A stretch of DNA of 64,000 nucleotides from Cloeon dipterum (GCF_949628265.1 NC_088788.1:35636335-35700334), one strand, 5' to 3'. Numbered from the stretch's first letter, positions 12,602 to 25,368 are shown. The notes: generated from the sequence alone by a model not told the origin. Numbers and translations: made by a program.

Positions 12602-12756
12602 GAAATTCGTCCTGGTCCCGGTAGAAATTGCGCAGCAACGTTCAACAAACACCCAAATTTTCACTGTCGAATTGATTGTTGACCTTTTCTTGCAACAAGG
12701 AAATTCGCGTTTGGTTGTTGAAAGTTGCGCGATTTTACCGGGACCAGGTCGAATTC
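12602..12756. repeat. Inverted-repeat element (MITE-like) upstream of PAF1
   Basis: Two imperfect inverted arms of about 57 bp (12602-12660 and 12701-12756) share the core CCTGGTCCCGGTARAA and TTGCGC, then TTCAACAA, and both outer ends carry AATTCG. The loop is ~40 bp. It lies ~200 bp upstream of the PAF1 ATG. There is no ORF for a transposase and no clear target-site duplication, so mobility is inferred from the shape only. Confidence 0.6.
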
Positions 12757-13371
12757 ATGGATTTTCTATTTTATGTATTTTATCTAGTGTAAATCGATAA
12801 AAAAATGTAACAACGGTAAAATTATTAATTTTGCTAGATCCTAGAAGAACTATTTCATGTCTTTTGCGATCTATGTGAAGAATTTGCAGACTGTCTAATG
12901 TCTAATAATGGTATCCATTTCGAAATAAATACACCATGCAAATTCAAGCTGAAAAACCTTTTTATAAATTATTGAGAAATATTGACAAGGGAAACAGTTT
13001 GAACACGAAATTATTTAACAAAGTCCCGCACACCATTAAAAGTTATAGTAAAAATGATAACAATTGTATCGAAAATGTAATTGTCTGAAAACATTTTGGT
13101 AGGAAAAATGGAAAAAAATTCGAAAAATTCATCCCTTTCATAATTTTCCTGCACATTTGGCTCTTCGATACTGCCGCTTTAGTATAATTAAGATCAAATA
13201 TTAAATAATTTACAGATATAAACAACAGTACCTAATTTACATTATCGCAGTAAACAATGTTATCAATCAATAATTTTTAATGTTTGGCAGATGGTGATCT
13301 CGTGTGTGAGTGTCAAGATTTTTTTATCATTTGTCCCCAAAACTGCACACGGCACCTCAAAAAATGATGAG
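12757..13371. other. Intergenic between PAF1 and the first PGRP gene
   Basis: AT-rich spacer that must hold the divergent control regions of PAF1 (-) and PGRP copy 1 (+). I see no confident NF-kB (GGGRNNYYCC) site; only the TATA box at 13372 is clear. Confidence 0.4.
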
Positions 13372-13379
13372 TATAAATA
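13372..13379 (+). promoter_or_regulatory. TATA box of PGRP gene 1
   Basis: TATAAATA lies 59 bp upstream of the ATG at 13431, placing transcription start near 13400 and leaving a ~30 nt 5'UTR. Short leaders with a strong TATA are typical of highly induced insect immune and gut genes. Confidence 0.7.
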
Positions 13380-13430
13380 CGTACAGAGCTGACTTGAGAG
13401 TTAGCAATTTACCTAGCTATTTTGTTCAGG

Positions 13431-14116
13431 ATGAAAACTGCTGTCATCGTTCTTGCCTGCGTGGCCTCTGCACTTGCTGGTACGATTTCAAAAAAACCTA
13501 CCGAAGGACTCTACTGATTTATTCAAAAATTTTGATTTGATTTCGCACAGCATGCCCGAACATCGTGTCTCGCGCTTCGTGGGGCGCGCGCCCTCCCAAC
13601 AGCATCACGTACTTGAGCAACCCCGTGCCCTACGTGGTGATCCACCACTCTGAATCTGGAGAGTGCTCCACCCAGTCCTCTTGCTCCTCGATGGTGCAGG
13701 GCTTCCAGGACTACCACATGGACACCAACGGCTGGTCGGACATCGGCTACAACTTCCTGGTCGGAGGTGACGGCAACATCTACGAGGGCCGCGGCTGGGA
13801 CAAGGTCGGCGCCCACGCTCCCGGCTACAACAGCCAGTCCATCGGCATCTGCTTCATCGGCAGCTATATTTGTGAGTCACATTTCTCCAAAAATGAGTTT
13901 AAATATAATTTTCTCTAACTGCAAAATGCAGCCTCGGCTCCCAGCAGCACTCTGGTTGACCCTGTCCGGCAGTTGATCCAGTGCGGAATGGACGACCGTT
14001 GGATCCAGCTTGCTCACATGACCATCGGCCACCGTCAGGCTGTCAGCACCGACTGCCCAGGAGATGCTCTCTATTCGCTCATCCAGTCCTGGCCCGACTG
14101 GGAACCCAACCCTTAA
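13431..14116 (+). CDS. Secreted short peptidoglycan recognition protein, predicted zinc amidase (copy 1)
   Basis: Three exons: 13431-13479, 13551-13871, 13932-14116; 184 residues. Residues 1-17 are a signal peptide (MKTAVIVLACVASALAG); the rest is one PGRP/amidase-2 domain, the size of PGRP-S/SC proteins. Predicted zinc ligands and catalytic residues are all present: H48 (VVIHHS), Y83 (DIGYNF), H157 (GHRQ) and C165 (TDCPG). C55 and C61 match the conserved PGRP disulfide. Such enzymes cut the amide bond between muramic acid and the stem peptide, in haemolymph or gut lumen, either digesting bacteria or damping IMD/Toll signalling. A paralogue of identical length lies 1.3 kb downstream. AATAAA at 14187-14192. 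Confidence 0.95.
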
Positions 14117-14192
14117 ACACCTCTCAAACCAATGTGCAAAATTAAATGTGATATTTTATAACTGGTGTAGATTGATGAATCAATTTAATAAA

Positions 14193-15240
14193 AAGAAATC
14201 ATCCTCAAATCGGTAGGACATTTTTTTAAATTAAAACCCGTTTCAATATTAATTTTGTCATTTATGGCCTCAGTTTACTTCTTGCAAATTTAAATACAAC
14301 GTAAGAAAAAACTTACTGCTTTCTTGAAAAGGTTAGAATACGCCAGCATCCAGCTTTTAAATTTTCCCCGTCACATAAAATATGTACAAATGGATTTATT
14401 TACTGTGCAAAAAAGTAGCAGTACAAAAACAGATAATTTTCCAAATTTCTGAAAACAAATGATTTTTGCGTGATTTCGTTCCCACTCGTCACGAGCAATC
14501 CAATAGCGTGTGAATTTTGAGGAAATATTCTCTATATTGTGAAAAACCATGGTCTTGCAGTACGGAGGTTGATTAACAAGCAAACCTGTCAGCCGATTTC
14601 ATCATAAATTTATGCGGCACAGGCTAGGAATTTTTTAGATTTTCCCTCATTTTTATTAAAGGATTTTTTTACAAAGTTTCTAATACCTGCAATTCAACAA
14701 TAAGTTTTCACAATTTCGACAATGAACAGGTTTTTTCAAAATTATATGATTTCAAAGGGAATAAATTTATAATCAACATTTTTTAATTATTTGACAAATC
14801 AGCTGCAATGGAAAAATATCATCTAAAATGTTCAGTTGAAGAGCATCTGGAATTAAAAAATCTCATTCATTGATTTTTTATCTTTCCTATTTATTTGATG
14901 CAATTCTATTTTGTATTTATCTCAGCAAAATAGGTATTTAATATTTTGTCTTGCAGCTATTTTGCACGTTACAAATTTAATATAAATGGTACATTTATTT
15001 TTACTTCAACAAGAAGCTATTTTTTCCAAATCATATTATACCACTTCTTGATTAATTCATTTGTTTGAGATTACATATATGTAAGTAGAGCGCGCCGCTT
15101 CACCTTATCTCTCTCGAAATTTCCAATCGCAGCGCACTAATCCTTTACAAGATGTTGTAAACATCTTCTGTTCAAGTGGGCAATAAAAACATGAAATCGT
15201 TTTTGAAGTGGCTATTATTTCATATATATGAGACCTGTTT
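14193..15240. other. Intergenic between the PGRP paralogues
   Basis: AT-rich spacer. At ~14485-14640 it holds a plus-orientation copy of the dispersed repeat family seen also at 6.5, 17.5 and 60.0 kb. TATATATA-rich sequence at 15247-15260 may serve as the TATA region of PGRP gene 2. Confidence 0.5.
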
Positions 15241-15386
15241 CAACACATATATATATATAACGCACGATTCTGTTTAGAAGAGGCGCATATATATCTCTCT
15301 AGATTATGATGAGCACTATAGCTACGCCAATTTTTGGTGCGCACGGCACTTCTCTGTTGGATTCTGCACAAAGATATTCAGTAAAA

Positions 15387-16633
15387 ATGAAGGTTGCTGC
15401 TGTCTTTGCTCTTTTCATTGCTGGCACCTTTGGTGGTAAGCAGAAATTGTTCATTTTGGCAGAACCACATTTCAAAAGAGGAGTTAGCAAATGTAATTAA
15501 CCAACTTTCACGGGGCTAAAGGACAAAACTCTTCTTGAAGAATCATTCTTATTAGCGCATTTTTGCTAATAAAAATTATATAGAAAGGAGGTTGGAAGGG
15601 GTTGAGCACCCCTAAAAATCTTTCAGCTTGTCAAGGGGGGTCAAGACGAGTCTAACAGTGTGCAGTTCTTTAAATATCTGGTGATTTGGGAATTTACAGT
15701 ATTTGCAAAAAAATATGTATTATTCTAGTTTTGAAGTTATTTCTTGAAAATGAAACAAAAATACCACCCTGGAATTTTCACACAAGTTCAAAAATATCAC
15801 GGAGAACATCAAGCCAAATTCCAAAAATGAGCTAATTTCCAAAATTTTAATTACATCAAGTTACCCTTTTTGATCTAGGACATAGAGATATTTGGTTTCA
15901 GTTCAATATCGGGCTTGCAGAGAGGAATCCAAACCCTATATTTTTTTAAATGGCACCTTGTATGGCGAGGTGATATACACAACCGTATTATCGAATATTT
16001 TGTCATAAAGTGTCATGTTGTTTTTGTGACCTTATGCCCATTTAGTCCTCTTTATTTATCTTTAAAATATTTTTACTCCTTTTTTTATTCAAATCGTCGG
16101 TATATTTTATTGAAATTTTATTCCTAGCCTGCCCTGAAATCGTACCGAGGGCCGATTGGGGCGCTCGTCCGCCGTACAGCGTTTCCTACCAACCGCTTCC
16201 CATTCCTTACGTGGTGATCCACCACGCCGTGTCCGAATCCTGCTACGACCTGGACACGTGCGCCGCCTTGATTCGTGGAATGCAGGACGAGCACATGGAC
16301 GTCAACGGCTGGTCCGACATCGGCTTAAATTTTCTGGTCGGGGAAGACGGCCGCGTCTACGAGGGCAGGGGCTGGCAGGCGATCGGCTCGCACACGCCCG
16401 GCTTCAGCTCAATCAGCATCGGCGTCTGTTTCATCGGCACTTTCAACGACTACGCGCCCTACGACATCGCCTTGGACGCGGCCAAATTGCTCAACGAGTG
16501 CGGCGTTGAGCAAGGCTACCTCTACCCAAACTTCGGGCTCATGGGCCACAGACAGGCGGTGAGCACAGAGTGCCCTGGAAATGCTCTTTATGATGAGATC
16601 ATCAACTGGCCAAATTATGTGCCTGTTCCCTAA
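15387..16633 (+). CDS. Secreted short peptidoglycan recognition protein (copy 2), conserved Tyr replaced
   Basis: Two exons: 15387-15435 and 16128-16633; 184 residues, exactly the length of copy 1, with colinear numbering. Signal peptide at 1-17 (MKVAAVFALFIAGTFGA). The PGRP domain keeps H48 (VVIHHA), the disulfide pair C55/C61, the His of GHRQ and the Cys of TECPG. The amidase Tyr at position 83 is Leu here (DIGLNF). The signal-peptide intron is shared with copy 1 at the same position and phase; the second intron of copy 1 is absent. In-frame ATGs at 15306 and 15309 would bury the signal peptide, so the start at 15387 is preferred. AATAAA at 16660-16665. Likely a tandem duplicate with changed or lost amidase activity, possibly a recognition-only protein. 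Confidence 0.93.
15590..15880 (-). repeat. Degenerate copy of the repeat family forming the 48-50 kb palindrome
   Basis: Within the intron of PGRP copy 2. The stretch with AGCACCCCTAAA, GGTCAAGACGAGTCTAAC and TATTTCTTGAAAATG follows the same order as the right arm of the 48-50 kb palindrome (AACACCCCTAAA, GGTCGAGACGAGTCCAAC, TATTTCTTGAGAAG). Divergence is heavy, so this is an old copy. Confidence 0.5.
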
Positions 16634-16762
16634 CAAGTAATGCGAATGGGAAAATTAAAAATAAAAAGAGACTTTTAGCCTAGCTCACTCTATGAACATT
16701 TGGAACATTTTACATTTTTTTGTTCAGTGTCTTAAAGTGGACCAAAAATCACAAGTTTACTT

Positions 16763-16765
<3 letters not shown>

Positions 16766-16802
<37 letters not shown>
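16766..16802 (+). repeat. (TC)n microsatellite
   Basis: About 18 uninterrupted TC units, ~100 bp after the PGRP copy 2 poly(A) signal. Confidence 0.95.
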
Positions 16803-16807
<5 letters not shown>

Positions 16808-17928
16808 TTAAATTCTGGAAATTATTTGAATTTTTGGATGTTCTAAAATTTGAAACAATCAAAAAAGGACCTTTTTGGGCTAAAGTAAAATTTGTAATTT
16901 TTGAATTTACTCCTAAAGTTCCATCGCTTGACCACATTAACACATTTTCTTGGCAACTTCTATTCCTCTCGTCAAGACGATCTATTCAGTGTATAATATA
17001 TATGACACTTTTCGGGGAAACTCTTTGTTGTGAAATAAAATAAGATTTCAAGTAAGGAAACATAGAGTCCTCACCATTTTAAAAGCATTTTATTACTAAA
17101 TTTGCAACCGCAATTTAATCAAAAATTAACAGTGTGCTACTTTTAGATCAATTTTGGCTTCAACTGAATCCTAAATAAAAGGGATGATTTCTCATGCATT
17201 TGACAACAAGCATTTTCTGGTGTTTTTTTGCAGCATATCCTTTTCAAAATTGATATTATTTCGTCGGCACTGATTATAAACGTTTATAACTGGCAAAATC
17301 TCTGATTGCTAGCAGTGGAAATAATGAAGCGATTTTAGTCAAATTTAATATATTTCAGATCTTAATTCATTAAAATTTAATTAAAAAGGCGTTTCTTTTA
17401 AAAATAATAAAATCCCAACATAGTGTTTTTGGTGTGTGTAACTGGTTCCTTTTCAGTTTTTTAAAGGTCCTCCTCCAAATAAGCGATCTGTCCATTACAT
17501 TTTAAGTAAAAATTCCCTAAATTGTGAAAATAAATCGTGTGGTAAAAGAGATTAGAGCCGAACTTTCGAGCAGATTTTCTCAAAAGTCTAAACGGCAACA
17601 TAGGAAATTTTTACCTTTTTCCTAATTTTTAAATAGTGTTTCAAATAAAGCTTAAAAAGATTTTCCTCAAATATTTTAGTAGTTTTGAACATTTTTAAAC
17701 TGCCAGTCTGTGTGTGAATTTTGTCAGGTTGGCCATATTCCCACTACGCACACCATGCTGGAATCATTACACAGCTGTTGGTAGATCAATGTAAACAAAT
17801 CTATAATTATTATGTAACAGTTCAGTCATTCCCAGAGTTGATTGAGCAAATTACACTTCTTGTAAAATGCTTTAAATCGATTCGGGGAGTGATTTTTAAT
17901 CTGCATGCAAAGCACTACTTAATGAAAT
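16803..17928. other. Intergenic upstream of AP-4 beta
   Basis: AT-rich DNA. At ~17500-17625 it holds a plus-orientation copy of the dispersed repeat family described at 60.0 kb. No gene recognised; no clear TATA box before the AP-4 beta start. Confidence 0.45.
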
Positions 17929-19794
17929 ATGGAAGCGATTGCAAAAGCAATATTGAGTTTAAACTTCGATCCAAAGTCGGATGAAGGGAGAGTCCTGCTG
18001 GCTCAGGTGAGTTTGTTGGCTGTATTATAAACGCATTTCAAATTGACACCAATTTCAGCTGGTAGAAGCCACTGCAGGCAAAGAGGACACAACATGTTTG
18101 ATTGGCCCCGTCATGAAATTGTTGCCAAACGTCGATCTCTCGGTAAAAAAGGCTGTCCATCATATTCTTCCTAGGTATATATTCCATCAACAATTATGTA
18201 CATTTTATCAGTCTATTTTCCAGAGTGTGTAAAAATCATCCACAAGCTGCTGTTCTCGCAGTCAACACGGTTCTCCACGACTGCTCCGATCCAAATCCTG
18301 AAATCAAGTGCTTAGGGATAACTACCCTCTGCGCGATTCCAGAATTCGTGGAGCACGTCCCTGGAGCTGTTCATGCATCGCTTTCCGATTCGCACCCGAA
18401 AGTCCGCCTGGCAGCCGTCAACGGGTGCAAATCTTTGCACAGCCACACCCCGCAAGCTGCCTCCGAACAGGGCCTCATTAACATTCTCTACTCTCTCGTC
18501 CGAGACTCTGACCCACGAGTGCGTTTAACGTTATTTTCATCTCCAACTTTTATTCAATAAAAAAATCTGATCAGGTGTCAACGGCAGCGATTTTGGCACT
18601 GGATTTTCTGTTGGCCGAGGAGGGCGGCATAATCGTGACCAAGGCGATGGCAAAGCACCTTTTAAGGAGGCTGGAGCATTATCCTCCTGTCCAGCTGGCG
18701 TCCGTCCTGCAGGCAGTTGCCAAGTACAAGCCCAAAGAAGAAGACGAGGTCTTTGAAGAGCTTTCCCTGATCGACCCGTATTTGGTTCACTCGCAATGCC
18801 CTGCTGTCAACGTGAACTGCATCAATCTGTTCTTGGACTTGATCGAGGACAATTACGCCCATTTGATCGACCAACTTGTGGAAAGGTCTAGCCCAGGATT
18901 GATCGCGTACTTGTCCAGTGCTGCCGAGTCGACAGCCTCGACCGTCCTCAAATTTTTGCTCTCTGAAAGAGGGAAAGCCTGGCTGAAAAACTTGCCGACG
19001 ACCGACCTGATGCCGAGAATTGCGGAGTCGCCTTCAGTGAAGGTTAAAAAACTGTCGCTCATCGCAATCACCTGCAAGGAAACGGAGGCGGATGATATTT
19101 TGGCTGCTGTCACCCCTTTCTGCTATGATAAAAGCTGTGGCTCTCAGGCTGTGCGTTGCATCTGCAAAATCAGATCAAACTTGGAGGTAGGGAAATATAG
19201 TTTATTTCTGACAAATATAGCTGTGTTCTCCTTTTAAATTATTAATTTCTTCTAGGCGACCTCAAGCAAGTGCCTGGCCGTTCTTCTTCAACTCTTAGAA
19301 ACCAGCGATCCAGACTTGCTCAGGAATTGCTTGGTCGGACTAGAAACATTCAGCATGGAAGGCATTCCAAGGTCTGAAATATCGGCCCTTCTCGAGAAGG
19401 TTGTGGACAGAATCGATCTGTTCAAGCCAGAAACCATTCCGGCGGTTGCACCTCATCTTTTAGGATTGTACGGAGAACTTCTTCCAACTGCGCCCTACGT
19501 TTTGGAGCACTTAGTCAACAATTACAACCAGCTTCAATTTGATACAAAGTAAAATGAAACTCACTTATATTACACGTTTTTAACGCGTGATTCTCTTTCA
19601 GAATGTTTTTGCTCGTGGGCACCGTGAGACTCTTCCTGAAGGACCCTGGTGAGTGCCAGCTGACCCTGGGCCGCCTCTTTCAAAGCTGCATCAGTGACTG
19701 TGATAACGCGTTGCTCTCTGAAAAAGCGCTGAGGTACTACAAAATATTGTGCCACGACCAGGAATTGATGAAAACCATTCTCGGCGTAACGTAG
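17929..19794 (+). CDS. AP4B1: AP-4 adaptor complex beta subunit, trunk only
   Basis: Six exons: 17929-18006, 18059-18174, 18224-18518, 18575-19186, 19256-19548, 19602-19794; 528 residues. It is an all-helical adaptin trunk: VLAVNTVLHDCSDPNPEIK, SLVRDSDPRVVSTAA, AEEGGIIVTKAMAKHLLRRL, LPTAPYVLEHLVNNY and VRLFLKDPGECQLTLGRLF follow the human AP4B1 order. AP-4 is a trans-Golgi coat adaptor (beta4, epsilon, mu4, sigma4) that exports cargo such as ATG9A. Human AP4B1 is ~739 residues; this one stops where the hinge and C-terminal appendage would begin, and the + strand beyond is taken by the SMYD4 3' end. AP-4 is absent from Drosophila. AATAAA at 19810-19815. Confidence 0.9.
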
Positions 19795-19800
19795 ACCAAA

Positions 19801-19815
19801 TTTATTTAAAATAAA
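19801..19815. terminator. Crossed poly(A) signals of AP-4 beta (+) and SMYD4 (-)
   Basis: AATAAA on + at 19810-19815 (AP-4 beta) lies to the right of AATAAA on - at 19801-19806 (SMYD4). The stop codons are 34 bp apart (19794 and 19829). Cleavage downstream of each signal would place the end of the AP-4 beta mRNA against or inside the SMYD4 coding end, and vice versa. Confidence 0.75.
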
Positions 19816-19828
19816 ACAAAACTCTTAT

Positions 19829-22744
19829 TTACATGATGCAATTTCCTCTACTTTTAAAGTAGTTTTTCAAGTCTTCTTGCGCGCCCTGCATGGTTTGAGT
19901 CAAAAGCGCTTTGCTGCCGCTGTTGCTTAAAGTATTAATCACCTTGAGGAATATATTGACGTTGCTGTCGGTTACTGGCATCTCGTTATCCGCGCACGCG
20001 AAAGTCGCGGTTATCATCTGATCGTACAGGCTCTTGATTTTCTTGTCTTTCGAAAGGCTGAACTGAGGGTGGATCGGCAGCGTTTGCACGAGTCCCCAAT
20101 TATTTTCGCACGCCTCGCACGTGCACCTGAAGTGGTAATGGTCGAGCAGGTAACTCTGCCGCTCTGCTTTCACGTCAAATGCAAAGTGTTCTTTGTACGA
20201 GTCAAAAATTTGCTCCCCTTTCCTAATGTGCCTGATTGCTTGGATCACGTTTGCGGTTCCGTAATTGGTGCGGAAGACGTTTGGATTGCATGAGTGGTTG
20301 CACAGGGACGAGCAGGAGAAAATGCCGCCTCCGACCACCTCGTAACGCACCCTGTTGGGCCCACCCAAGTGCGTGTGCGTGATTTCGTGAGCGTTGTTTT
20401 TCAGCGCTACCAAGTTTTTCAAGCAATAAGCCGCCAGTTTGCTTTCTAAAACCGGGTCGTTAACGTTGAAACATTTAACCAGTTTGATGGAAATGGTGCA
20501 AGCCGCGTAAACCATTAGTAAAGGGAGCTGCTCAAGGTTTGTCACGAGGTTAAAAATCGATTCGAATGCGTCAGACTTGTAAATGCCATCAGCGCTAAAT
20601 CCGTTGGTCCTCGCATCACGATTCTCTTCGGTAGACTTGCTCAAGAAATCCAACACGTTTTTCAGTCCGAACGTAGAAACAATTCGAATGAAATGACAGC
20701 TCCGCTGCAGATTCATTTCGTCAATCACTTTGAAACACTTGCTGGAAACGGCGCACTCTTCCTTGTGATATTTTTCATAGGCAATCTCTTGGCACTTTTC
20801 GCTGCAGAACAGAGCCTGGAATTTGAATTTAGAAATGATTCCGCACCAATTAATTAATTGATCTAGTTTACCCAGTCGCAGTTTTCACATGGAACCAGCG
20901 AGTAGCTTCTCCTCATGCAGTGGCTGCAATGAGTAGTAATGCACTCGGGAGCCAGAACTGCAGCGTACGGTTGTTCAACCAGCACATAATCACCTGGAAA
21001 TAAATAAACAATTAACAGTCGTAACATATCGTAAAAATCAAGGGTCGATGCGTCCTCAGATTTGGACGCAATTTGCTGGAGGGGTTGAACTAGTAATCCT
21101 ATATATATGCACCCATATATATGCAGCCAAAATTCCAAAAATTGACTATTTTACAGGAGCACAAAGTTTGCAGTTTTTGACCACCAAAATGTAGATCGAT
21201 TTTATTTTAATTTTGAAAATCCAAAATAGTCAAAATGTGGCTCAAACACGTGGTAAATATATACCAAAAATAAAATTCAATATATTTTTGGAATTTTTTG
21301 AGAAATTCGTTATCAAATTTGAAAAAAAACCCTGCAAATCAAGATTGTTTATAAAGGGCATGTTTAGAGCAGATTTCGAGCAAATTTGACCCCAATTTGA
21401 TTGAAAATAATTAATTTTCACTATTTTTAAGTCATGATTAGGGGGTTGAGGCCAACTTCCTGACCCCGGGGGTGGAAGCATGGAGTTGGCAAAAATTTTG
21501 CTATTCTGTTTTTGATCTCCGCCTTGCCTAATTTTTAAATTTTACAAATTAGTTGAAAATTTCCACTTCTTCCAACTGCGGGGTCTTTTTCACCAATTCG
21601 TTTTAACATGTATCTCACTATTAAAGAGGATTGATGCTGCAAGATCCTTAAAAATTAATGCATGTTGCATTTTATCATTAAATTTTGAGAAAAGTGGCTG
21701 CAAAGTTAGCATGCCTTTCAAATGGCGAGGACTCACCTTATTTGAAATCCTATTTTATTTCAAAACAAAGAGATCCCTAAAAAGTTTCGAGAGATCTCGA
21801 GGAGAGGAATCGAAATCTGCTAAGATAATGTGGTCTAGCGCTGCAAATTTTGGAAAATTTAAATTTTTACTCTAGAAAATTCCTCTTTTGATTTTTTGCA
21901 AATTGTTTATAGATCAACTGCTTATTGCATCCAGCAATTCAAATAATTTTCAATTCTCGCCCTGAAGCAATCCACTTTGCGCGAACAAGGAATGTTTTAA
22001 AGGTTAATTTTTACCTGCTTGGATGTCTCTGGCAGCTGTCAAATGCCTGCCGAAATTTGCGTCGTGCGATATGGACACCGCATTTGACAAACTTGGCGCC
22101 TCCTTGTTCTTGCCGTAGCTCAGGAGCGGTGGGTCAGGATAAATTTCGACGAGACGCCTCGCTTTGGGCTCCAAGCTCTCATTGAACTCTTTTTCAACGC
22201 TCGAAGACAGCTGCGTTTTCTTCTCTTCGGGCAGTTTGAGTTCCTTGATGCAACTCTTTGCCTTTTCCAAACTGGCCTTTGCCGCGTTCAGATTTTTGAG
22301 TTCCTTGTGGCACTTGGCCTGTCGGACGAACAGTTTGAACGTCAGCATTTGCGGGTAGTCGTTTTGCACGGCTCTTTGCACGTCTTGAATGCACTCTTGG
22401 TAATAGCCCATGAGCTCGAGGACGGCGCTGCGGTTTGCGTAAGCTTGTCCGCACGCGCTCGAACCCTTGGGAGCCCAAACGACGCTCCTCGTGTAAAACT
22501 CGACAGCCTTGTGGTACTTCCGCAGATTCAGCAAGTCGTTTCCCAGCTTGCGGAAGGTTTCCGCCTGCGCCAGTTTGTCCTTGCCGGACGCGGCGGCGAG
22601 CAGCTTTTCGAACTCCTGGCCGATCTCCTCCCCGGCGATATCTTGGCATATTTCGATGAACCGCTGATAACTCACGTTTTGCTGCTTGCCTCCCGTTGCC
22701 ACCTGGCGCTCAAACAATTTGAAATCTTCCTCTTTTAAGTTCAT
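19829..22744 (-). CDS. SMYD4: SMYD4-family protein: TPR, SET and MYND domains
   Basis: Three exons on minus: 22744-22015, 20993-20872, 20815-19829; 612 residues. The N terminus (~60-240) is helical with TPR-like repeats (LRKLGNDLLNLRKYHKAVEFYTRSV). The SET domain is split by a MYND zinc finger with C266, C269, C279, C282, C288, C292, H301 and C305. The SET core has the NHSC motif near residue 457 (CNHSCNPNVF), then GEQIFDSY, and a post-SET cysteine cluster (FRCTCEACENNW). SMYD4 proteins are predicted lysine methyltransferases; the vertebrate and fly members act in heart or muscle development with histone deacetylases. Intron 1 is ~1.0 kb and holds a dispersed repeat. The start at 22744 is the first ATG of the frame after a non-ATG extension. 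Confidence 0.92.
21618..21890 (+). repeat. Dispersed repeat family C, copy 1
   Basis: Matches 36221-36535 on the same strand in order: TTAAAGAGGATTG, GGCTGCAAAGTTAGCA, TTGAAATCYTATTTTAT, GAATCGAAATCTGC, AATGTGGTC and AATTTTTACTC. It lies in intron 1 of SMYD4. No coding capacity or terminal repeats seen. Confidence 0.65.
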
Positions 22745-23063
22745 TTCGGCCCGAATAAATGTATGCTGGCGGGTGTGTATCAAGCGCGAGTTAAAAATAG
22801 GTGCTGCTCGATGCCCTGTCTCGTATTAAAGAATAAAGAGCCGCAGAGGATATCAAGCAGTGAGCGAGCCGCTGCAGAAGCTAAATATAAATAAGAGCAG
22901 GCGTATTCAAGCGCAAGCATACGCGCGCTTTCAGTTTTCAAAACATCAACTTATGCTGCAATCTCTGCGAGAAATAAAATAAAACACATTTTTGGAATGC
23001 TAAATATCAATATTTTTTATTTACAAACCAAAATCACAATATCTGAGGCTAAATTCCTCAAAC
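22745..23063 (-). other. SMYD4 promoter region and cyclase 3' end
   Basis: A 319 bp gap between two co-directional minus-strand genes. It contains the probable poly(A) signal of the glutaminyl cyclase (AATAAA on minus at 23016-23021) and, nearer 22745, the presumed SMYD4 promoter; no unambiguous TATA box position can be assigned. Confidence 0.5.
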
Positions 23064-24514
<1,451 letters not shown>

Positions 24515-25368
24515 TTTCGGTCTTCTTCTACGCTAACATGAAGGCTTAGACGGAGTGAAAGGTTGCCAAAAATTTTACCGCGAGGCTGGATTTAACGAGG
24601 CCAAGTTGCTGCTGTAGCTGCTCGCATCCTGCGAAAATGTGTCTTGTTTAATCTTTTCCGCTATCGTCACGATTAACTCGCTCATGCTCAGTCGGCTCTA
24701 TGAGAAAGTGAAGCAATCTAGCGAAATCTACGATTTGCAACCTTAATGGGAGTTAAAAAATCAGGTTTTTAGCGCTAGTTTGAGTGATCTAAATGACGCC
24801 AAGACACCAACAAATTAAGTAAAAAAATTGTGCTAACTCACAGCTAAATCGACCATCACGTAGCCGCGGAGAAAAGGGAAAAGAATTTCTCTCCAAAGTA
24901 TTTATTTTGGTTTGAAGCCGATTCGTCAAAGGTGAGACGTAAAGGTGTGTGGCCTTGGGCGGCTGACGAACGACGGCCGTCAACGCCTGCCCCCACTCAC
25001 TTCATCATCTCTTTCAAGGCACGGGAATAAGCACGCTTGCAAGTGCCGCAACCACTCACGATCGGCAGGTCGAGCGTTATTTTCAGCTAATCAGAGCACG
25101 CCAACTCCACATTTTTCCCCTACCTCCTAAATTCTCGATGCTGGGAAACTGGAAAGATTTTTTAATACGTTGGCGGCCTCTGATTGGATGAAAAAAGCGC
25201 TCGCACGTCATCAGTGAGAGCACGCAGAACTTCTTAATCAGCTTGATTAAGCCGGCGCCATAGAAGTAAGCAAGGGATCCCGGTGCTGCCACCTGCGGGC
25301 GGCACGACAAGTGGATATGCAAAACAAAACAAAAAGTACATACCCTGGTGCAGTGGAATTCACAAACT
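24515..25368. other. Shared upstream region of the cyclase (-) and SIRT7 (+)
   Basis: About 0.85 kb between two divergent starts. It is more GC-rich near 24950-25080. No TATA box is clear on either side, no repeat or RNA gene is seen. Confidence 0.4.

Noticed and set aside
15306-15386. Upstream in-frame ATGs for PGRP copy 2
   Set aside because: Would place 27 polar residues before the signal peptide and disagree with copy 1; the start at 15387 gives equal lengths.
17721-17928. Longer + frame just before AP-4 beta
   Set aside because: It is in a different frame from the AP-4 beta exon and matches nothing; the ATG at 17929 fits the family N terminus.
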